A DNA stretch of 64,000 nucleotides from Methylovulum miyakonense HT12. Its GTDB lineage: Bacteria > Pseudomonadota > Gammaproteobacteria > Methylococcales > Methylomonadaceae. Below, in pieces: positions 12,277 to 20,844 of the stretch (position 1 is its first letter; the number at the start of each line of letters is the position of its first letter). The translations under genes and the position numbers were made by a program. The DNA lies in contig NZ_KB913025.1 in NCBI RefSeq assembly GCF_000384075.1, forward strand, positions 2,577,779 to 2,641,778, read 5' to 3'. The notes under the pieces were generated by a model. The model had not been told where the DNA came from and made no database searches. It was given only the letters and a program-made list of their open reading frames with translations.

Positions 12277-12546
12277 GGACGGATGCATCCCAATGGAAAG
12301 GCTAATTGTCAGTATGTAACAATTTTTGTCACCTATGCGTTGGGCAATAACGCCTACCTAACTAGGCGATGCGGTATTAAATTTGTTTTTTGGCGTATTT
12401 TTTTAATAAAAATAGTATTTTGTAAGAATTATTGGCGCAAAATATGCTTTTATTGTTTTTTTATTAAAAATACATATTTGTTGCGTATTTTGGCCTGATT
12501 ATTGTATTCTCTAAAATAAATCCTTAATTTTAGCGAGTAAAAGCCA

Positions 12547-13413
12547 ATGGTAGCAGTAAGCAAGTTTAGCAATGCATTGCGTAAGTTCATCATAACCGGA
12601 TTTGCAGCCCTTACTCTTTCGGTTTCAGGTGTTGCTTTCTCAGGCCAATTCAATTTTGTCAACAATGGGTCGTTTGAAGAAACGTCCGCCAGTGTAACCG
12701 GATCGACAATCCTTCAAAGTGGCACGGGCAAGCTTAGTGGTTGGACGATAGGTGCCGGCGTGAATAATGGCTATACCTTCCTGGCTTATCCGGGTACCGC
12801 AGGCACAAGCATTAATGGCAGCAACGGCATTAGGTTATGGGACAAAGGCAATGGTGGCCTGAACACTATCCCAACTTCAAGCCCTGATGGCGGCAAATTT
12901 ATTGTGAGCGACGGCGCTTATCAATTGACCACCCTCTATCAAACGATAAGCGGGCTGAATGTAGGGCAATTGTATAAATTAAGCTTTTATCAGGCGGCGG
13001 GGCAACAAACTGGTTTCACAGGCGATACCCAAAACTTATGGAAGGTTTCTTTCGGTGGCAATTTGACGACCACCAATAGCATTACGCTACCTAATGGGCA
13101 AGTTTATACCGGATCAACAAAGGTCATTTCAGGGGGAACCAGCCAGTTGTCCCATGTGATGAACAATAAAAGCAAAGGCTTTAGCCCTTGGGAATCGCAA
13201 ACTATGACGTTTAGGGCGACTGCGAGCAGCCAATTATTGGGGTTTATGGCTTTGGGCGGGCCATTAGGCCAACCTCCATTTAGTTTAATTGACGGTATCT
13301 CCCTGACAGAAGTAACCGTTCCTGAGCCAGGTAGCATTAGGCTGATGGTTGTTGGCTTAATGGCCTTTGTCGTAATAAGAAGGCGTGGTCAAAAGCTTGC
13401 ATTGGATGCCTAA
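12547..13413 (+). CDS. Secreted PEP-CTERM protein
   Basis: 288 aa. It has an N-terminal signal peptide (hydrophobic ITGFAALTLSVSGVAFSG), then a Gly/Asn/Ser-rich beta-type region beginning FNFVNNGSFEE, a pattern seen in exported proteins with a DUF642-like jelly-roll. It ends with VPEPGSIRLMVVGLMAF and a basic tail RRRGQK. That tripartite tail (PEP box, membrane helix, Arg cluster) marks proteins processed by exosortase and linked with exopolysaccharide. No exosortase gene lies in the window. The preceding 270 bp are AT-rich and probably hold its promoter; an intrinsic terminator follows. Confidence 0.8.
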   Translation: MVAVSKFSNALRKFIITGFAALTLSVSGVAFSGQFNFVNNGSFEETSASVTGSTILQSGTGKLSGWTIGAGVNNGYTFLAYPGTAGTSINGSNGIRLWDKGNGGLNTIPTSSPDGGKFIVSDGAYQLTTLYQTISGLNVGQLYKLSFYQAAGQQTGFTGDTQNLWKVSFGGNLTTTNSITLPNGQVYTGSTKVISGGTSQLSHVMNNKSKGFSPWESQTMTFRATASSQLLGFMALGGPLGQPPFSLIDGISLTEVTVPEPGSIRLMVVGLMAFVVIRRRGQKLALDA

Positions 13414-13428
13414 CTGCCAGCTAAGCTA

Positions 13429-13467
13429 AAGCGGGTGCCGTTTGCAAACGGCACCCGCTTTTTTTTG
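13429..13467 (+). terminator. Terminator after PEP-CTERM gene
   Basis: Arms AAGCGGGTGCCGTTT and ACGGCACCCGCTT around GCAA are followed by eight T. It lies 15 bp after the stop of the PEP-CTERM gene. It also argues against starting the next gene at the GTG at 13467. Confidence 0.88.
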
Positions 13468-13493
13468 TGGGTATCATTTTTCAATTGACTCTT

Positions 13494-14327
13494 ATGGACG
13501 CTATCCAGCAACTGCATCTTCCTGCTTTAGCCATTGATATTCTTAGGTTATCACTCTGGTTGCTGGTTATCATGGCCATCTTTGTGCCTTTGGAAAGGTG
13601 TTTCCCTTTGCATAGGCAAAAACTTTTCCGCAAAGCCTATCTCACGGATTTGGTTTATTATTTTCTTAGCGGGCTATTGCCAAAGTTCCTGTTAGCCATT
13701 CCTATGGCATTTATTATGCTGGGGTTGCGTGATGTGCTTCCCGTCGGGCTTCACCAAGCCGTGGCCCAATTACCGCTATGGGCGCGTTTCGGGGCGGCGA
13801 TGGTTGCCGGGGAGTTTGGCACGTATTGGGGGCATCGTTGGATGCATGAAGTCCCTTTTTTATGGCGTTTCCATGCCATCCACCACAGTGCGGAAGACAT
13901 TGACTGGCTGGTCAATACCCGTGCGCATCCTATAGATCTGGCTTTCCCACGCCTTTGTGGGTTTATCCCCATGTATTTTTTGGGGTTGGCGCAACCTAGC
14001 GGAAATAGTGTGGATTTAATGCCTTTGTTGGTCACCTTGGTCGGGACAATTTGGGGCTTTTTCATACACGCCAATTTAAGATGGCGTTTTGGCTGCTTGG
14101 AGTGGTTTGTTTCCACCCCCGCATTCCATCATTGGCATCACACCAATGATAGTTTAGAGCTTATCAACAAAAACTATGCCCCGATGTTGCCGTGGATGGA
14201 TAAGCTTTTTGGCACTTATTACCTTCCTAAGCAACAGTGGCCTAAGCGCTATGGCATTAATGAAAGGATGTCGCCCAGTATTCTTGAGCAAATGATCCAA
14301 CCTTTTAGATACCGGAATAAACGTTGA
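13494..14327 (+). CDS. Fatty acid hydroxylase / sterol desaturase family membrane protein
   Basis: 277 aa from the ATG at 13494; an in-frame GTG nine codons earlier lies in the terminator. Several hydrophobic segments surround the di-iron histidine clusters HRWMH, HAIHHSAE and HHWHHTND, the hallmark of this oxygenase family, which hydroxylates or desaturates lipids in the membrane. In methanotrophs relatives act on sterols, hopanoids or fatty acids; the substrate here is not evident. It stands alone, convergent with SelO. Confidence 0.85.
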   Translation: MDAIQQLHLPALAIDILRLSLWLLVIMAIFVPLERCFPLHRQKLFRKAYLTDLVYYFLSGLLPKFLLAIPMAFIMLGLRDVLPVGLHQAVAQLPLWARFGAAMVAGEFGTYWGHRWMHEVPFLWRFHAIHHSAEDIDWLVNTRAHPIDLAFPRLCGFIPMYFLGLAQPSGNSVDLMPLLVTLVGTIWGFFIHANLRWRFGCLEWFVSTPAFHHWHHTNDSLELINKNYAPMLPWMDKLFGTYYLPKQQWPKRYGINERMSPSILEQMIQPFRYRNKR

Positions 14328-14396
14328 CTGGGTGAAACTTAGTTTTAGGTTTTGAAGGCCGTCGTGGTTTAAAAAGCTCGGGCATTATTTATGGTG

Positions 14397-16004
14397 TCAA
14401 GAGCTACAGGACAACATAGAGCATCCCGCCCGTTGCCTTGCCCAATCCGGCCGTTTGGCGGCAAACCCTTCTTTATCTGGTTGCTCATCGTAAGGATGGC
14501 GCAGCAATTCCAGCAGTTCATCCACCTTGGTAAAGTCGCCTTGTTCGGCCTGGTCGATGGCGAGTTGCGCAAGATAGTTGCGTAGCACATATTTGGGGTT
14601 GACGGCGTCCATGCGTTGGCGGCGTGTGCCATCCGGCAGGCCTTCGCCGTGGAGGCGGCCTAGATAAGCCCTTAGCCATGCCCCCAACCGCGCTTGGTAT
14701 TCCGGGGTGATTTGTTCTGGTAAGTAATACGCATCCAATAGCGGCGACATCAGTTGCCAGTCGCCGGCCTGGACATTATGGGTGTCTAGCAACGCCAAAC
14801 GGCGGAAGAATATTGTCATGTCAGTTTCGATGCTTTGTAGGATAGTGAGCAATTCTGCGCATAAGTCATGGTCTGTCTCTTGATTAAATTGTTGCAAACC
14901 CAATTTGTTTGCCATCATGGTTTGCCAGCCTTCGGCAAAGGCCTGCTGGTAGACATTCAGTGCGGCTTGCAGGGGGGCGATGTCATCCGTTTCCAGCAAC
15001 GGGAACAGCGCGTTTGCCAATTGCCCTAGGTTCCAGAAAGCGATGGACGGCTGGTTGCCGAAGCGGTAGCGTCTACCAGAAGCATCGGTGGTGTTGGGCG
15101 TCCAGTTAAGGTCAAAATTCTCCAGCCAACCATAAGGGCCGTAGTCGATGGTCAAGCCCAAAATTGACATATTGTCGGTGTTCATCACGCCATGCACAAA
15201 GCCGACCCGTTGCCAATGCACAATCATTTCGGCGGTACGGCGGCAAATTTCTTCATACCATTTTAAATACACGGCGGGCGAGGGTTCACCCAAATGCGGG
15301 AAATCGGTGCGTATCGTGTAGTCGACCAATTGCTTGAGCACGGCGAAGTCGCCACGGGCGGCAAAAATTTGGAAATTGCCAAAGCGCGTAAATGAGGGCG
15401 CAACCCGGCAGACCACCGCCCCGGGTTCAGCTTTAGGGTTGCCGTCATAAAACATATCGCGGATGACGGTGTCGCCCGTCAGCACCAAGCTCAACGCACG
15501 CGTGGTGGGGATGCCGAGATGGAACATGGCCTCGCTGCATAAAAATTCCCGCACCGACGAGCGCAGCACCGCCAGGCCGTCGGCGTTGCGGGAGTAGGGC
15601 GTAAGCCCCGCGCCTTTGAGTTGCAGTGTCCACCGTTCGCCGTGCCGGTTGACGACTTCGCCCAAATTGATCGCCCGCCCATCACCCAATTGCCCTGCCC
15701 AGTTGCCGAACTGATGGCCACCGTAACAGGTGGCGTAACTGTCCATGCCTTCCGCCAAGCGGTTGCCGGCAAAGGTTTCGGCAAATTCATCGGTTACGCA
15801 AGCTTGGGGCGGCAAACCCAAAAAATCCGCGACTTCCCAGGCATACGCAACCAATCGGGGGCGGCTGACTGGCGTTGGTTGGACTTTTGAATAGCAGGCA
15901 CCCAATACTTGGCGGCGGAAATTGAGGGGTTCCGGGTCGGCTGGCAACTCGCGGATGAAGGAATTATCGAAGTTTAATGGGGCTAGCGGGCGGTTTTCGG
16001 TCAT
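14397..16004 (-). CDS. selO: Protein adenylyltransferase SelO (YdiU/UPF0061)
   Basis: 535 aa. SelO is a pseudokinase-fold enzyme that transfers AMP from ATP to Ser/Thr/Tyr residues of redox proteins. Visible signatures are YATCYGGHQFGNWAGQLGDG, LQLKGAGLTPYSR (nucleotide-binding Lys), GFVHGVMNTDNMSI (catalytic Asp-Asn) and DYGPYGWLE (metal Asp). The protein ends in SCSS, where eukaryotic homologues carry selenocysteine and E. coli has Cys, so the redox-active C-terminus is kept. Length fits the family. It sits convergent with the hydroxylase gene and 14 bp downstream of the DUF4124 gene, with which it may be co-transcribed. Confidence 0.93.
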   Translation of the reverse strand: MTENRPLAPLNFDNSFIRELPADPEPLNFRRQVLGACYSKVQPTPVSRPRLVAYAWEVADFLGLPPQACVTDEFAETFAGNRLAEGMDSYATCYGGHQFGNWAGQLGDGRAINLGEVVNRHGERWTLQLKGAGLTPYSRNADGLAVLRSSVREFLCSEAMFHLGIPTTRALSLVLTGDTVIRDMFYDGNPKAEPGAVVCRVAPSFTRFGNFQIFAARGDFAVLKQLVDYTIRTDFPHLGEPSPAVYLKWYEEICRRTAEMIVHWQRVGFVHGVMNTDNMSILGLTIDYGPYGWLENFDLNWTPNTTDASGRRYRFGNQPSIAFWNLGQLANALFPLLETDDIAPLQAALNVYQQAFAEGWQTMMANKLGLQQFNQETDHDLCAELLTILQSIETDMTIFFRRLALLDTHNVQAGDWQLMSPLLDAYYLPEQITPEYQARLGAWLRAYLGRLHGEGLPDGTRRQRMDAVNPKYVLRNYLAQLAIDQAEQGDFTKVDELLELLRHPYDEQPDKEGFAAKRPDWARQRAGCSMLSCSS

Positions 16005-16018
16005 GGTGTCAGGGATGG

Positions 16019-16537
16019 TTATCGTGAATGGGGGCTGAGCTCGTAATGCCGTGGTTGTTTGTTAGGTGGCTGCTGGGGCTGGTGGTCATTGCCAAAGCGG
16101 TACGGGAAGTCATGGCCAAAGCCGCCTGGACGATGGTAAGGCGAGAAGTAAGGGTTGACGACATAAGGGCGGTTGATGATGATGGGGTTGCGGGCTTCCT
16201 CGGCAAGCTCTTCCTGTGCCCTGGCGCTACGCTTAAGTGCGTCAAGCTCCGCTTGTTTGTCCAATTCGGCTTGCCGCTCCTTCTGGGCTTGCCGCTCTTC
16301 GGCTTCCCTTCTGGCGAAATCGTTTTCCCAGGCTTTTAACTTAGCTTCCGCTTCGGCGGTTTTTGCCGGATCGGGTTTTTCGATGGCGATTTCCGCCTGT
16401 TTGACGGCGGTAGCGGGGCAGGGGTCGGGTTGATAGAGGGTTTTGTCGTCAACCACACATTTGAACACCTCGGCCCGTACGCTTGTGGTAAAGCATGCCA
16501 GAAAAAGTGACAGGAAAAATAATATGATTTTGTTCAT
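16019..16537 (-). CDS. DUF4124 domain periplasmic protein
   Basis: 172 aa with a clear signal peptide (MNKIILFFLSLFLACFTTS, cut near VRA). The short DUF4124 module EVFKCVVDDKTLYQPDPCP follows; a coiled, charged region rich in Glu/Ala/Arg (about residues 55-115) and a Pro/His/Tyr-rich tail come next. The family is widespread in proteobacteria and has no known function. A strong ribosome site (GGAGG) lies about 6 bp before the ATG. It is followed closely by selO on the same strand. Confidence 0.8.
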   Translation of the reverse strand: MNKIILFFLSLFLACFTTSVRAEVFKCVVDDKTLYQPDPCPATAVKQAEIAIEKPDPAKTAEAEAKLKAWENDFARREAEERQAQKERQAELDKQAELDALKRSARAQEELAEEARNPIIINRPYVVNPYFSPYHRPGGFGHDFPYRFGNDHQPQQPPNKQPRHYELSPHSR

Positions 16538-16665
16538 TATGTCCTCCTTCCAATTTTTTTAATTTAAAAATAGTTGTTAGGATTCGCTTACTTGGCATAG
16601 TTTGGGAAGGCGTCCAGCTAGCCGTCGCTATCCAACTTACGATGGCCTATTCCGTTGGGCCTAAG

Positions 16666-17775
16666 TTACTGGCGGGCTTGCAGCTGTTGTTGTTTTCCCG
16701 CAATCAATAATCGCGCCAATTTCCGCAAACCGTCCGAAGTAAAGGTGATGCCCAGCGGGGCTACGTTATTTTCCAATTCGTACAGCACATCCGTCGCCGC
16801 GATAATGCCCAGATAATTAAAGCCATCAAGCCCCGGCATTTGTTTGCTGAGCTGTTTTAATTGCGGGGCCAGTTTTTCCCACGACTGGCTAAAAAAATCA
16901 CGTACGGGGTCGTTGCCATTGCTTTCTTGGCCCGCCAAACCCGCCTGGAAGGCTGTGCCGGAGGTTTGCAGCATATTGCTCAGGGTTGCTTGTAAGGCTT
17001 GGCTTTGTCCGTCCTGACCGATGCTTTGGATAGATTTGTTAAGCAAGCCTTCCCAATTTTTCCAAATCACCTGCCATTGTTTTTGTTCGTCCGCCGTCAG
17101 TGCGGCGCTAGGGGCTTGTGCGGCATGTTTGACGGGGGCGTCCAAACCCAGTTGCACCGCTATGCCTTGGTCGTTGGCCGTAGCGCTGGTAAAGGTCAAG
17201 GTGTCCAGCATCTGGCTGACTTCCGCGGCTTCCTGTTTGGGCAGCCAGGTGCTGACATTGCGTTCCATATCCTTATGCACGCGGTTCAAATCAATGCTTA
17301 GCCCGGCCAGTTTGGGCTCGACAACGCTTTTCAGCAATTCCTGCAATTTGTTGATATTGACCTGATGGCCTTGTTGGTCGTAAGCGATCGCTTGCGTCAC
17401 GGGCAAGCTCAGCACGGTATGGTCGGCGCTCAAGACGGGTTGCTGCAAGGTTTCCAGTACACCTTGCCAGTTCAACAAGGGAATGCACTGGCCGCCCAGT
17501 TTCGTGCCGAATTGCACATACACATCATTGGCCAAGCGGATCTGTTGGTCCTTTCCGTCGATTTTCAGGTTGGCGAGCTTTAAGGAGCTGCATTTTTGCC
17601 CGTCTTGCCAAAGCTCGGCGGTGTTGCCTGAACCTTTATAGAGGCTGTTGCTCACCAGTTTATTGATCAGCCCGTAATCAAGCTGTAAGGGCAGGTTTAA
17701 GGCTTGTGCCTGGCTGAAGTGGCTAAACGTGAATAAGGCGAAGGTGGCTGCGGATAAAATGGGTTTCATATTCAT
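16666..17775 (-). CDS. Unrecognised exported protein
   Basis: 369 aa. An N-terminal signal peptide (ILSAATFALFTFSHFSQAQA) precedes a mature protein starting LNLPLQLDYGLINKLV. The rest is soluble, mixed alpha/beta in character, with two cysteines (QKCSS, GGQCIP) that could pair in the periplasm. The start is supported by AGGAAG 8 bases upstream. I do not recognise the family. It is transcribed divergently from the Fae paralogue, so the two share a 164-bp control region. Confidence 0.7.
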   Translation of the reverse strand: MNMKPILSAATFALFTFSHFSQAQALNLPLQLDYGLINKLVSNSLYKGSGNTAELWQDGQKCSSLKLANLKIDGKDQQIRLANDVYVQFGTKLGGQCIPLLNWQGVLETLQQPVLSADHTVLSLPVTQAIAYDQQGHQVNINKLQELLKSVVEPKLAGLSIDLNRVHKDMERNVSTWLPKQEAAEVSQMLDTLTFTSATANDQGIAVQLGLDAPVKHAAQAPSAALTADEQKQWQVIWKNWEGLLNKSIQSIGQDGQSQALQATLSNMLQTSGTAFQAGLAGQESNGNDPVRDFFSQSWEKLAPQLKQLSKQMPGLDGFNYLGIIAATDVLYELENNVAPLGITFTSDGLRKLARLLIAGKQQQLQARQ

Positions 17776-17877
17776 AATGGCTTCCTGACAAAGTTAAAAC
17801 GGCTTAAGTATTGGTTATCTTCTCTGAACCCGTAACGGGCCAAATGTTCAGACGATTTTGGCAAAACCAGATAACTA

Positions 17878-17905
17878 TTGCCCATTGGTGATTATCCGCT
17901 AGAAT
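17878..17905 (+). promoter_or_regulatory. Putative promoter of the Fae paralogue
   Basis: TTGCCC (17878-17883) and TAGAAT (17900-17905) are separated by 16 bp, the same spacing and -10 form as the distal rrn promoter. It supports a translation start at 17940 rather than the in-frame ATG at 17904, which would overlap the -10 box. Confidence 0.45.
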
Positions 17906-17939
17906 GCCAACTTTTTCCTATTATAAGAAAGGGTTTTCC

Positions 17940-18503
17940 ATGTCAGACATCACAGCAGATTCCATTTGGTTCAGGACCGGCGAAGCCACGGTATTTTCCA
18001 GTGAAGGCCAAGGCACCGATGCCATGCCGGAAATTTTGATCGGTAGCGTCAAAGGCCCGGCGGGGCAGGCGTTCGCCAACCTGATGGGGCAAACCGAAGG
18101 CCATACGCGCATGTTCGCCATCCGGGCCTGTAACCAACAAGTGCGTCCGGCGACCATGATCGTGCCGAAAGTGACCATCAAATCGGCGGCTTACGTCAAC
18201 CTGTTCGGCGGCCCCGTGCAATCGGCCATCGCCGATGCGGTGCTGGACAGTGTCATTGACGGCGTCATCCCCGCCGGATTGGCGAATGATTTGTGCATCG
18301 TCGCCATGGTCTGGATCGCGCCAGAATGCGCCACCAACCCGGATCTTGACCGCAAGGACTTGTACCGCACTAACTATGAAGCCATGAAATTGGCCATCTC
18401 GCGGGCCATGAATTTGTCGCCGAGCATTGAGGAGCTGATCGCCAACCGCCATACGATAGTCCATGAGATGTATGACCCTGAAACGGGCGAGTCCCAGTGG
18501 TGA
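17940..18503 (+). CDS. Formaldehyde-activating enzyme (Fae) paralogue
   Basis: 187 aa from the ATG at 17940, preceded by AGAAAGGG. Fae condenses formaldehyde with tetrahydromethanopterin. Family features are GEATVFSSEGQG near the start, GPAGQAFANLMGQTEGHT, VTIKSAAYVNLFGGPVQSA, DGVIPAGLANDL and YEAMKLAISRAMN. Compared with my memory of the M. extorquens enzyme, the conserved active-site His in its VAHIDL motif is replaced by Met29 (AMPEILIG), and the loop before it is four residues longer. The C-terminus also differs. It is therefore more likely a Fae2/Fae3-type homologue with altered or regulatory function than the main enzyme. Confidence 0.85.
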   Translation: MSDITADSIWFRTGEATVFSSEGQGTDAMPEILIGSVKGPAGQAFANLMGQTEGHTRMFAIRACNQQVRPATMIVPKVTIKSAAYVNLFGGPVQSAIADAVLDSVIDGVIPAGLANDLCIVAMVWIAPECATNPDLDRKDLYRTNYEAMKLAISRAMNLSPSIEELIANRHTIVHEMYDPETGESQW

Positions 18504-18592
18504 TAAGGTTGGCTGGTATGGGACTTGCGCCGGGGCTGGTTAGGCGTTTTTAAAACCTTACCGAATGGGGCTAAAAAAACATTCCGGCATTG

Positions 18593-19303
18593 TTAATGCA
18601 GCGTCCCCAAATTCTGCATCTGCCTAAGTATCCATTGTTGCCGTTTGATCAGATAACCCGAAGGTTTCGCCGCTTTCAGCTTGAAGGGATTGGGCAAGGT
18701 GGCGGCCAGCAAGGCGGCTTGCGGGCGGCTCAATTTTTTGGCGGGGATGCCAAAATAATGTTGGCTGGCGGCTTCGATGCCAAACAGATGGTCGCCAAAT
18801 TCGGCGATGTTCAGATACACTTCCAAGATCCGTTCCTTATCCCAGAGCAATTCCAGCACTAGGGTGAACCAGACTTCCAGGCCTTTGCGGATGACGTTTT
18901 TTGACGGGCTCAGGAATAGGTTCTTGGCGACTTGCTGGGATATGGTGCTGGCTCCGCGCAGTTTGCCCCCATGGCTGTAAACCGCCAATGAAGATTGGAT
19001 GGAGTTGATGTCAAACCCCCCGTGCCGGAAAAATTGTTGGTCTTCCCCGGCTACCGCCGCCAGGTAGGCGGCCGGGGCGATTTCATCGCCGCTGACCCAA
19101 CGGTAATCTATGGCATGGAATAACCCATGTCCCAATAGGTCTTCGGCATGCCGATAAAGCATGACCCCGGAGGTCGGTGGCGGTAACCAGCGGAGCAGGA
19201 AGCCGAGGCCGATAGATGACAGGAGAAAAAACAGGAGGAGATTGCGCAGTATCGCGCTGATCGGCCATCGTGGTGGGGTTGGTGGATTATGATGTGTGGA
19301 CAA
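18593..19303 (-). CDS. mtgA: Monofunctional peptidoglycan transglycosylase MtgA
   Basis: 236 aa. One N-terminal membrane helix (about residues 19-40) anchors a GT51 domain facing the periplasm, where it polymerises lipid II into glycan strands. Motifs are EDQQFFRHGGFD (catalytic Glu), RGASTISQQVAKNLFL and EVYLNIAEFG. No transpeptidase domain follows, which separates it from class A PBPs. It is convergent with the Fae paralogue and precedes the efflux operon on the same strand. Confidence 0.93.
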   Translation of the reverse strand: MSTHHNPPTPPRWPISAILRNLLLFFLLSSIGLGFLLRWLPPPTSGVMLYRHAEDLLGHGLFHAIDYRWVSGDEIAPAAYLAAVAGEDQQFFRHGGFDINSIQSSLAVYSHGGKLRGASTISQQVAKNLFLSPSKNVIRKGLEVWFTLVLELLWDKERILEVYLNIAEFGDHLFGIEAASQHYFGIPAKKLSRPQAALLAATLPNPFKLKAAKPSGYLIKRQQWILRQMQNLGTLH

Positions 19304-19321
19304 ATGCTGGCGATGATGGTG

Positions 19322-20839
19322 TTAAGGCGGGTTTTTATATGATAAAGCCTTTGTCCCTTGGTGAATACTCTCGGTCCAGCTATTTTTACAGCCATTGCAG
19401 GTGCCGGCGCTGGCCTGCGTTTGCCAGCCGCCGCCTAGGGCTTTATAGAGCGCGACCAATTGGCTGGAAACGGCCATCGCACTGTCGGTGAGGTTGTTTT
19501 GGCTTTGGTACAGCGCCTGTTGGCTATCCAGCACGTCGATAAATGCGGTCAGGCCTTTTTGGTAACGCTCAGTCGCCAAGTGCACCGCGAGTTGGTTGGC
19601 GGCGACAGCGCGTTCCAAGGCCTTATGGCGTTGTTGTTCCTTGCTGTAGGCAACCAGCGCGTCTTCGACTTCCTTAAACGCCGTCAAGATGCTGGTTTCA
19701 TAATCCAGCTTCGCTTCTTCCGACAAGGCCTGTTTGCTTTTGATATTGGCTTGCAGGTTGCCCCAGTTGAAAATCGGCATCGTCAAGGAGGCGGCGGTTG
19801 ACCACGATTTGCCGATGGGTGTGACGTCTTTGACGCTCAGGTTTTGCAAGCCCAAGAACGCCGTCAAATTTATCTTGGGGTATAGTTCTGATTTGGCCAC
19901 ACCGATATTGGCCACTGCCGCCGCCAACAGGCGTTCTGCGCGGCGGATATCAGGGCGGCGTTTTAACAATTCAGAAGGCAGGTCGGGAATGACGGTGGCC
20001 GTGACACTGGGGATGGCGGCAGGGCGTTGCAGCCTGGCGTTCAGGGCGGCAGGCTGCAATCCCAATAGCAAACTCAGCGCGTGCAGCCTTTGTTGGATTT
20101 GGCTTTCATAATTAGGGATTTGTGCCTGCGTGGCGGCCAGCTGCGCTTGCGCTTGGGTGACTTCCAAACTATTGGCCAACCCCGATTCTTGCCTGATTTG
20201 GGTCAATTCCAGCGTTTCCGTTTGGTTATCCAGGGTGTCTTGCGTGATGGCCAGCCATTGTTGGTTGGCGCGAAGTTCCAGGTAATTTCTAGCGACTTCG
20301 GCAAGCAAGGTCACCAGCACGGCACGGCTGTTTTCGATTTCACTTTCCACTGCCGCATCCGCCGCTTCCGCCGAACGCTGGACGCCGCCAAAAAAATCCA
20401 ATTCCCATTGCGCATCAAAGCCAGTTTGGAAAATGTCAATCAGTTGGTTGCCGACGCCAAAACCACTGCCCGCCGTGCCGCCTTGGGAAGAGCCGCCTGA
20501 AGTGTTGTTCAGGCGGCGGCTGATATTGCTTTTTGCCGTTAAAGCCGGCAAGGCGGAAGCGAAAATGGACATCCGTTGGGCGCGGGCGTCTTTGATGCGG
20601 ACCAGGGCTTTTTTATAATCCAGGTTCGCGGCAATGGCTTCGGCGACCAGTAGGTTGAGCTGCGGGTCATTGAAGGTTTGCCACCAAGTCCCCGTTTGTG
20701 TGCCGGCCGCCGTCTGTTTGCCGCTTGCAGACTGCCATTGCTTAGGGGTGGCGATGTCGGGCGTTTGATAATCCGGGCCTACCGCCGCGCAGGCCGTGAG
20801 CAATAAGCTGATGGCCAAGGCCATTTGTTGGGGCTTCAT
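19322..20839 (-). CDS. Outer-membrane efflux lipoprotein (NodT/OprM type)
   Basis: 505 aa. The lipobox ISLLLTAC marks a lipid-anchored outer-membrane channel. The two OMF repeats are visible from RIKDARAQRMSIF and in the LERAVAANQLAVHLATERYQ region, with long coiled helices between. It forms the exit duct for the ABC exporter encoded just upstream (adaptor 20845-21822, ATPase 21902-22612, permease 22616-23776). Only 5 bp separate it from the adaptor gene, so the set should act as one tripartite pump. Confidence 0.88.
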   Translation of the reverse strand: MKPQQMALAISLLLTACAAVGPDYQTPDIATPKQWQSASGKQTAAGTQTGTWWQTFNDPQLNLLVAEAIAANLDYKKALVRIKDARAQRMSIFASALPALTAKSNISRRLNNTSGGSSQGGTAGSGFGVGNQLIDIFQTGFDAQWELDFFGGVQRSAEAADAAVESEIENSRAVLVTLLAEVARNYLELRANQQWLAITQDTLDNQTETLELTQIRQESGLANSLEVTQAQAQLAATQAQIPNYESQIQQRLHALSLLLGLQPAALNARLQRPAAIPSVTATVIPDLPSELLKRRPDIRRAERLLAAAVANIGVAKSELYPKINLTAFLGLQNLSVKDVTPIGKSWSTAASLTMPIFNWGNLQANIKSKQALSEEAKLDYETSILTAFKEVEDALVAYSKEQQRHKALERAVAANQLAVHLATERYQKGLTAFIDVLDSQQALYQSQNNLTDSAMAVSSQLVALYKALGGGWQTQASAGTCNGCKNSWTESIHQGTKALSYKNPP

Positions 20840-20844
20840 AAAGG

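Noticed and set aside
12283-12498. 71-codon open frame in the AT-rich gap before the PEP-CTERM gene
   Set aside because: Composition is low-complexity Phe/Ile/Lys/Tyr from AT-rich DNA, with no ribosome site and no domain; more likely the promoter region.
16028-16433. Two plus-strand frames of 86-103 codons opposite the DUF4124 gene
   Set aside because: They are antisense shadows of a gene with a clear signal peptide and ribosome site.
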